Source: Volvox africanus
Lineage: Eukaryota > Chlorophyta > Chlorophyceae > Chlamydomonadales > Volvocaceae
Direction of reading: 5' to 3'
Assembly (NCBI GenBank): GCA_030268105.1
Contig: BSDZ01000015.1
Location: 682,001 to 746,000, forward strand
DNA length: 64,000 nucleotides
Shown here: in pieces, positions 56,367 through 64,000 of the stretch
Layout of the letters: each line of letters begins with the position of its first letter
Numbering within the stretch: the stretch's first letter is position 1
Program-made: the position numbers and the translations under genes
Notes under the pieces: generated by a model
The model's input: the letters and a program-made list of their open reading frames with translations, nothing else
Databases searched by the model: none
What the model was told of the DNA's origin: nothing

Positions 56367-59146
56367 GTGAGACACTTAAAAGGAGGGGATACGTGGCGTA
56401 ACACGTCGCTGTGCAGGGCGTGTACCCGGTTGTGTTTTGCTTGCACAGGACACAGGGCCCCGGCAGCGACCGCGTTGATGCACTGTTTGCGACAATGTGG
56501 TCGAGAGTTGGCCTGCGCACGCGGGGAGGGGAGTGCAGAGGGAAGGGGGGGGAAGAAATGTCGCAGCGATTGGAGCGGTACTGTGCAAGCGGGTCAGCCT
56601 TTATCATGCCGAGCCGTGACTTAAATTTAAAACTTTATGAAAAGGTTCGTTGCCAAGTTATGAATTTGGGGGCCAGAGGCAAAAAGGTTGTTAGGTCAGC
56701 GCACTGCTGTTTCTTGTTCCGCTGCTGTTACGACGTTTTCTGCGTGAGCTCGAGCAACGCATTCACATGTGCTCGCCGCATTGGCGAGAAGCCACCGTGT
56801 CAGCGCCGGTGTGCGCAACGAATGCATTGCAACGGCAACGATGCTTATCTCACTTGTAGGTTTTGACTGCTTGGAAGCTAATGTTTGGAAACCTGTGCTG
56901 TACAGACGTACGTACGGGCGACACCATGGGCCGTTCTCTGCACGTTGTAGCTTGCGACCTTTCCGAAGTTTCCTGAATTTTGCAGAGTTCAGCGGATGCG
57001 CGAAAAAGACGTAGCGATATTCGGATTAGACATTGGATAGGGGGAAGACGTTTTCCCGGAAAGAGCATGAGGGGGCCTAAGTAAGGGGTTCCAGAGCTCT
57101 CCGGCAGATCTTCTGGATGGCTCATGGCCATCTTGGCTGCAGACGTTCCCCTCGTTACACCCACCTGTTATGTTCATGCATTTACGGCTCGTCAGAACCC
57201 CTCGGTGTACCTCTCCAGCATGCTTGTAAGCCCTACCATCTGCGTCCTTGGGGAGGGGCTGATCCGGGGGACGGGAGTAGGGGTTGGGTTCAGTAAGTTA
57301 ATGGATGTACTCTGATGAATTAAGATGGTCTAAACCTGAGGTGATTTCCTGGGTGCATGTGCGGGACTGGCTGTCCACGCGTCCGCGTGTTGCGTGTGTG
57401 CGTCTGCGTGTGTGTGAGAGTGTGTGTGTGTGTGTGCGCGCGCGTCTGTGTGTCTATGCGCCGCTGCTGTGTCAAGAATGGTTATGTCGTGGAACCTTGC
57501 AGGACGCGCTATTTCTTAAAGAGCTGGAATTGCTAGGTTCTAGGGTCCCATCCTATTGTGGGCGAGGTACAACAATTAGCAAGAGTTTCATTTGCTACAG
57601 GGAACAGCTGTTCAGCAAAACCCGAACGACCTTGTCGAAAAGGGGAGAGGAGGAATCACGAAGACTATGAGTATATTTCAAAACTTTGCAAACCTGAAAC
57701 ACTGTTTAGTTCATACGTCCACCACAGGAGTTAGATTGCATGGTTTTTTGTTGTTGGAATGTCACACATGGCTGCTTCGTTTTTTCCTCGATGTCGTCTC
57801 TCCGGCAATGCTCCCATTTCAAAGATATCATCCGGCGTTTCCTGTGCAATGGACGGAGGGTTGGGATCAGATGCGCAGCTTAAAGTCGCAAGCATCATCC
57901 AACGAGAAAGCCTATCGATCAATCTAGAAGAGACACAAACACACAACCCCCAGCACAATTCACCACCGGTTCTCACGTTGAACCAGCCAAACACCGGGGG
58001 GGGGGCCAGAAGTCACGAGGCGCCCCAAAGTGAGAGCTGCCGGCCGCCGCTTCACGGGATGGCAAAGTGAGAGGGGGTGGCCTGGACCACCCTCCGGACG
58101 GTATACCCGCCAGACATGCCGGGGACCAGAGTGACCTGAGGCTGGGAGAGGGCCAGGGCAGACCAAAGCGGCCCCCCTCTCACAGGTCCGAGACCGCAGA
58201 AAAATGGTCCAACACACACACTAGACAGCCATCAAGCACTCTTACGATGGGGTTGGCGGGGCCCAGGATGAAGTGGTCATCTTTGGACGGGTGTGAAGAC
58301 GGCACGCTACCCATTAGCGTCCAACTAGCAACATTGTCAAATAAAGGGTAAGCGGTAAAGGATACGCAAATATAGAAGCTGCAGCTGGAGCAACCATCTA
58401 ATGAAAGACCGCTTCTGCTAGAACGCTCCCGCCCCGCTCCAGCTCTCGCCTTCCAGCTCCCGCCCTCCAGCTCAGCTGCACGACACCAAAGTGCGCTGCG
58501 GGTTTCTCATGCGGGACCACGAACAAGTAACTTGGATCATTTAATATATTAAATCTCGAAGGAGTTACGTTTGATAATTCTCAGCTTTGGTTCAATACCT
58601 TTAAGCTATACCTTCACACGAATTAAATAGGTTCAATACAGCATAAAAAAGAATATGATGATGTCCCCGTTCCCATCCCCATCCCCATCCCCGTCCCCGT
58701 CCCCGTCCCCATATCCATATCCATACTCAGAAAAGGAGAGGAAGAATCCAAAAGACATAAAACAGGTTTTCATTACATTTTATTGAACCTGCATTCCCGT
58801 TATCCTAGGTATCCCTTCCTATGCCAGTCCTCATACCCTAGTTCCATTGCACTTCAGGACACGCGTTTGGCAAGTGTGTGGTCCACATCAGCCCGGGAAA
58901 CACCCTCACGCATCTCCATCTGCACCAGTCGGCGACGCCTAGATCAGCCAATGACCGGCAGGATTAGAATCCTACTCGTGAAACACAGCGTAACCCCCAC
59001 GTACCCAGCAAATAAGAAAACGAAAGCCAGGCACGCTCTTGGAAAACCAATATACATATATCTGCAGCAAGGGATAGCGTTCGCGTGTGCAGGCCGTTCT
59101 TATTCTTTCCACCATGTTCGGCTGGTTACCCATGACATTCGTACAC
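56367..59146. other. uncertain region downstream of the low-complexity gene
   Basis: Possible further exons of the plus-strand gene were seen (an AG-flanked DALFLKELELL block near 57504, and frames after the acceptor near 57599), but none could be joined with confidence. It holds a GT-rich tract near 57405-57445. A plus-strand TGTAA lies at 57225-57229. Confidence 0.3.
58672..58727. repeat. (CCCCAT/CCCCGT)n hexamer repeat
   Basis: About nine units of CCCCAT and CCCCGT, decaying to CCATAT at the end. The minus strand carries evenly spaced four-G runs. Confidence 0.9.
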
Positions 59147-59151
59147 TTACA
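59147..59151 (-). terminator. candidate poly(A) signal (TGTAA) for the minus-strand exon at 59.4 kb
   Basis: TTACA on the plus strand, 217 bases beyond the TAG at 59368-59370, supports a minus-strand transcript ending here. Confidence 0.35.
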
Positions 59152-59367
59152 TACTCACATACTCACATAGCGTTATGACGGGGTGGGGGCGGGCAGTCCG
59201 GGTGCAACGTGCAAAACACAAAGATGAAGGGTCTCGCACCCTGCCCCTGACCGCCCCTAGCTGTCTCTATCTATCCGTCCGTCTGTCTATAGATGTCCAT
59301 ACCACTGTTGTACGACATCACGTTGTGGCCCCAAACAATCCACGTCCCCCATATCGTTTGATGTCCG

Positions 59368-59719
59368 CTACAGCAGGTTTCCCATCACCATGGCCACCGC
59401 TGTGAGTCCCCCAGTCAGCACAGACGCCAGCATCCTCCTAAGATCGCCGCCAACAAAGGCTGCCCTGGGTGTGCCGCAAGGGGCATTGGAGAGCCTCGTG
59501 CGCCTGCTCCGCTGCTGATGCTGATGCTCCTCCTCATTGGCCTCCGCCTCTGCTTGCTCACGTTCCCGCTTATGCCGACATTCCTGCTGCTACTGCGTCC
59601 GCTGAGTCCGGTGCTTCCGCTGCATGCAGGCGTCGGTCTGCATCACTCTAGTCAACCTCTTGGCCGCCGCGCCTGCCTGACTAACTGCTGCCTGGAGGAG
59701 CAAATCGTACCTCACCTTC
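59368..59719 (-). pseudogene. charged coiled-coil-like coding exon interrupted by an in-frame TAG
   Basis: From an AG acceptor at 59720 the frame reads VRYDLLLQAAVSQAGAAAKR, then QTDACMQRKHRTQRTQ, meets TAG at 59590-59592, and carries on in the same frame as QQECRHKREREQAEAEANEE to LRRMLASVLTGGLTAVAMVM and a TAG at 59368-59370. GC-rich third positions hold on both sides of the internal stop. The C-terminus could be a hydrophobic anchor. Upstream exons were not found. It could be a pseudogene, an allele with a nonsense change or a sequencing error. Family unknown. Confidence 0.5.
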
Positions 59720-60012
59720 CTGCCTGGGTACGGTGCACATGAGTGTATAGGTAGCGCCAGTCTATAGTACGGATGGTGGTTTGGTTGTAAATATGGATGA
59801 GAGCAGTTGTCGCGGAGCGGCACCATCCCCCCATGCGCCTTCACGTTTTATGCAGATCGTTGGACGCAAATCAGCTTGGTTCTTATCATGTACATGGAGG
59901 CGACAGGCGGCAAGAATTGAACTAGATATTCAAAATCCCGCCATCCTTGGCTGGCTCATTAGTCCCCATGAAATTACAGCACATGCTATGAAGGGCTGGA
60001 ATAGGGACCATC

Positions 60013-60231
60013 ATGATTCGGCATCGGAGGTTCTGGACTGCGAGTCAAGAGGATTCCGAATCTGAGAAGCTTGCAGAGCTAATTCAGTGCATTCGTTTCG
60101 GGCCTCGTAAGCTTCCTTATTTTCAAAAGGATTGGATGAAGTGCACCTCTTACAGCCGGTTGTCTGGGGCCTGGGGTTTTAAGGGACCCCATGGTCCCCC
60201 ATATTGCGTCATGGATGCAGGCACTTGCTAG
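60013..60231 (+). other. weak BACK-domain-like open frame
   Basis: The frame reads SESEKLAELIQCIRFGPRKL. This faintly recalls the BACK domain of BTB-kelch proteins, where a helix with H(L/A)xxLLxxVRF is typical. No BTB or kelch segment was found and composition is less GC-rich than in surrounding genes. It may be coincidence. Confidence 0.2.
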
Positions 60232-60826
60232 AAGGTATGACAAAGACCATCATGTCGTGTGTCCTCGTAGACTTGAAGCTTCTGGCCGATGACAATATGA
60301 ACGTAAGCAATCGCTTATCGCCGAACTGCGATAGGGTGCCGTACACAACAGGCAACCGGTCAAGCCACTTAGCTGGAAAGACTCAACCGGGAACCAAGAT
60401 TTTCAGCCTTATTATAAAACCACTTGTCAGTGTAGTAAGTGGGAAAGATTGGGGAGACCGCGCTTGAGGGTCATGAGGAGTGGAGAAATGGCAACGTGTA
60501 TCGGTCGACATCGGTCAGGGTTCAGGAGACTTACGACGAGAAAACTATATTTTCAAATGATTTTTGGTATTGATGTTATGTATAATGCCTATAGAGTATA
60601 TACGATATCATGCTTCGGTGTTGTGTCATGATTCCCGTACGTTGGATGCCCACGGATAGGACTTTGCAGTAAATTAGGTTTCCTTTTTCTTGTTGCTTAA
60701 ATAGCTAAGAGAGCGATATGCCTCAAACTTATTGTCCGCTTGCCGAACAGCATGCTTGCGGGGCCTACTGTTATTAAGGACCAACATCATCCATCGCTTC
60801 TATTGGATAACCATAATTAATTCAGC

Positions 60827-63800
60827 ATGGGCGCTGATCTGCTAAACAAAGATGTGGATGACAGAATTTACGAGCTACCAAGCCCGACGGCAGCTATTGA
60901 AGCCCTGAGGCTCCTAATCGCTGCAGACACGGTTCCTCGAGGTCAGGAGAATTATAATATTTCAGTGTGTTGTGTGATCACCGCTTTATTTCAGCAAAAC
61001 CCCTCGGGAGGTTTCGAAATTCACTTTTTACTTCGTTCGCCTTTTATTTTAGGTGGACTTTATGCTGGATTCTACTGCACATCAGCGGCTGTGCGCTATG
61101 AGGTTATCTGGCTTAGCGTGTTGCGGGAGCACGTCCTGAAAGGAGGAAACTGCCCCATCCCACCGTTGGATGTGGCGTTCGCTTGGTAAGCGCCTGTACC
61201 TACCCAACGTTTCCTGTTAATAGCTTTGACTTTTCATGGTTGGGCGTGCGTTTTAATCCTAGCTCCTCACTATTTGAGTCCGCCATCTGTCTGTCCACTC
61301 AAATGGTACATAGATTGCGTTTTCAACACGGGAGTTCAAACACAGCATATTGATTCGGCAGATTTCAGGGAGACAGAGATATCCAGGGGTCCGTTAGGAT
61401 GTTTAGCTAGGTTATGAAGGAGGCTTTCAAGCCATGGTTCGGCCCATAGATCAGCTATGTGATGTGAAATGATTAATTATTTCCTTATTTATTTCCCGAG
61501 TTTTTGGATGGCCGCGGCCGCGGCCGTTCTCCACATCATCAACGGGCAGAGGAATTAACACACGAGCACGGGAAAGCTTTCGGTCTAGTTGGTTCAACTT
61601 TACATTAATTTGGGATGAAACTGTTTTACGCTCATGATTTCCAGCATTACAGGCAACGTACAGATTCTCTAGTCCTTTCTGACGACGCGCACCGGACCTC
61701 GACTCACTCATGTTTCTTACTCATCTTTCCTCGGCAAACGCTATCGTACACCCTTCACCAACCATTCATGCATTCAGAGCGATTCATCTCATCCTCTTTT
61801 CCCGCATCGCCTATCCATCCGGCGCTCACGGTTCAGCCACAACCCCAGCACCACGATCCCAACTCCACCGCTGCACGTCGCTGATGCCTCCGTGCTGCAC
61901 TCCAGGTTCGTACACCGTCAGTTTCCCATCAGTTACAGTAACTGCACTATCAGGCGCTGTGGTCGGGCCTTCCATCCTTCACGCGAGGCCGCATTCGCAT
62001 TTGGAAACTGCCAGCGGCAGCAGAACCTTCAGGATGAAGGCGCCGGCAAAAAAGGCGTTGCCCCGGGCACGAGTACGGCCGAGCTCTGGAACACGGTCGC
62101 TGGGGATATCCCCGTGTGGCCACCGCCCGCTCCCGGCACGGATTTTGACCTGGTGACTGGAAACAATGACTGGCGACCGACATTATCATCTCAGCTGGTA
62201 CGGCTCAGCTGGCTGGCAATAGGATGGTTGCGGAATGTTGTCTTGCCGTTTTAACGTAACCATTACGTAATAACGGGCAAGGAACCGAGCTATGCCCTTG
62301 TTGCACGCCCCGTTTCCTCGTCCCCCTTCCTATCCTTCTGTCCCCTTCCGCTTCCTCTTTCTCCTTTAGGTTGTGTTATTGGTCTCCTTTTGAACCCACG
62401 CGCTCACTCCCCTTCGTTGCGCTTCAGGCCAACCCCATGGCTCGCTTCTCCTCCCTGTTACACTCCTGGCTACGGCCTCACTTCCTTGACCCCCTGTTCC
62501 TGGACAGAGCGAGGAACAGGTGTGTATATGTATATGTATATGGACAACAATCTTTGTGGTGCACGACTGTGCAATGTGGCAAGGATAAAGATCAGAACCG
62601 GTGCTGGGGAAGTTTTGTTTCTTGCTCTTGCTTCTTGATAGGAACTTTCTAATCCCTTAATCCCTTACTACGTCGGTGGGCGGTCGGTGGGCGGTCAAGT
62701 GCGAAATGGGAAGACTTCGGAGCGGGCCAAACCTCCACCCGACCCCCCCCCTTCCCTTCACACACACATCACACACCATGCATCGCGCTCCCCCCAATGA
62801 CTCCCAACTGAAAGGTACGGCCGCTTTCTGGAGTTGCTGGTGGCGCACCCTGGGCTGACGCTGGTTCCCGCCGCCGATATTGCCCTCATGTGGCACACGC
62901 ACTTGGGCCTAAGCGGGGACTACGCAGCAGCCGCCAAGGCAATTGCCGTACAGCCGGGTTCGGACTGCGGTGGCACGATCATTCGACCCATGTACCTGGA
63001 CCTTGAAGGGGCACCGCTGCGGGTGGCGTACAACAGCACAGCGCGCCTATATGAACAGACATATGGTACGTCAGGAAATTCGATTCCCGTCTAATGGCTG
63101 ACTTCCTGGTCGCGTTTACTGTTCACTCGTGTTTCCGATGGCCTGGTTCACAAGCTGCTGCTGTGACGGCGGCGCCGCAGCTGGTGCACGTCTGACTGGC
63201 GTGGTAAAGTTGCACTTCTAGCCATGCCTCCGTCCTGCGATACACCTGTGCCGTACCTCCATGCCGTACACAGGGGAGCCGTATGACAGCCCAGACACGG
63301 CCTGGGTACGACCTTCGGAGCCGCACCCTCTTGCCGGCCCCGCCAGCCCGCTGTCCTTCGCCCTGCTCCGTGCTTTCGACGACGTCCCCTCCGCCGTCAC
63401 CGCCGGCGCAAGCGTCGACGGTACTGGTCACGACGCCGACGCGCCCCTTGGCGGTAGCGTCGGTCCGCTGGGGCTGATACATCCCAGCCGTCGTGGCAGC
63501 GGCCGTAGCGGCCGTAGCGGTGCGTTACGGATTCCCAATACCCCGCAGGCCGCCTCCAACCGCATAGGAACCCCCCGCTCGCGTCCCCACGCACGTGCTG
63601 GCGGGCACGCACTGTACGCAGCCTGGCTGGCTTCCACATCTGCTTCGGAATTCTTTGACAGGCAGACTTGCCGGGGACTATGTTTTCGGAGCAGCTGGAG
63701 CATCAAGATCGGCGCGGTAGAAAAGATGGTAACGCCGCTTGTCCTTTTGCCGTACATGCGGGGCGTGCCGGACAGCAGCGACCATCCTTTCCTGCAGGCG

Positions 63801-64000
63801 GTGGCTCAGCGGCGGGGTGTGTGGCTGCCACCGTTGGAGCCGTTGGCGGGGCAGGGGGAGGAGGAGGCTGCAACGGGAGAGCGGGAGGGGGAGGAGCAGA
63901 GCGAAGGCGGAAGGGGAGTGTCCGGTGGGTCGGTGGAGGCGGCAGGAGTCGACAGCAGCAAGCCCGGCGGCGGCAGTGGCGAGGAAGCCTCCACCTCCGC
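60827..64000 (+). CDS. glycine-rich-domain protein (GRDP/DUF1399 family), 5' part
   Basis: Exons, all phase-consistent: 60827-60941 (ATG at 60827), 61053-61185, 61906-62197, 62428-62519, 62815-63065, 63274 to beyond the window. The joined protein begins MGADLLNKDVDDRIYELPSP, then AIEALRLLIAAD. It carries the first family motif VRYEVIWL...PPLDVAFAWFVHR (split by the intron at 61186), then LDPLFLDRARNRYGRFLELL and the second motif VPAADIALMWHTH, and RLYEQTYGEPYDSPDTAWVR across the last junction. These paired Asp-rich helix plus WxxHxH-type blocks are the mark of plant and algal GRDPs, which are linked to hormone and stress responses in plants; the molecular function is unclear. The last exon is open to the window end and turns Gly/Glu/Ser-rich. 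A copy of a dispersed repeat fills the intron before 62815. Confidence 0.85.
62620..62810 (+). mobile_element. dispersed repeat, copy B (191 bp), in a GRDP-gene intron
   Basis: It matches the reverse complement of 36873-37083 along nearly its whole length, from TCTTGCTCTTGCTTCTTGAT to the CCCCCAATGACTCCCAACTG end. It stops four bases before the splice acceptor of the exon at 62815, so the element supplies the acceptor's upstream region. Confidence 0.75.

Noticed and set aside
56277..59592. Nuclear code change with TAA/TAG read as glutamine
   Set aside because: Thousands of codons in the channel and low-complexity genes, including Gln-rich tracts, contain no TAA or TAG, and two genes here appear to end in TAG.

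Overview
The window is nuclear DNA of a eukaryote, most likely a volvocine green alga (Chlamydomonas/Volvox lineage). This rests on GC-rich codon third positions, many GT-AG introns of about 80 to 1300 bases, long Gly/Ala/Ser/Gln low-complexity segments inside proteins, microsatellite-filled introns and TGTAA-type poly(A) signals. There are no bacterial operons. Genes were assembled exon by exon by matching reading frame and splice phase.

Layout. (1) About 1.17-26.3 kb, minus strand: one giant gene of about 32 exons for a four-domain voltage-gated Ca2+/cation channel (CAV type, about 4,050 aa). All 24 segments appear to be present, with very long I-II and II-III linkers and an EF-hand-like and IQ-like C-terminus. 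(2) 28.5-31.1 kb, minus strand: a small four-exon gene of unknown function with a possible frameshift. (3) 31.8-38.75 kb, plus strand: a twelve-exon CotH-type (spore coat protein H family) secretory-pathway kinase, whose introns carry a large trinucleotide array, a G-rich 7-bp minisatellite and a dispersed repeat. (4) 39-45.7 kb: gene-poor, with a decayed ankyrin-repeat block, a weak retropepsin-like motif and simple repeats. (5) 45.75-48.74 kb, minus strand: a two-exon, 865-aa protein with a nuclease-family-like LTD...WRFY motif. (6) 49.6-56.4 kb, plus strand: a large low-complexity protein, divergent from (5), with an in-frame TAA near its 3' end. (7) 59.37-59.72 kb, minus strand: a charged, coiled-coil-like exon broken by an in-frame TAG. 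(8) 60.8 kb to the window end, plus strand: the 5' part of a glycine-rich-domain protein (GRDP, DUF1399 family).

The genes do not form an obvious pathway. The channel would act at the plasma or ciliary membrane, the CotH protein in the secretory pathway, and GRDP proteins are regulatory in plants. The most notable signals are the channel's unusual selectivity-filter residues (T/E/N/D instead of E/E/E/E), a two-copy dispersed repeat lying in introns of the CotH and GRDP genes, two coding-like exons interrupted by stop codons in glutamine-rich context, and a 500-bp G-quadruplex-prone intronic minisatellite.
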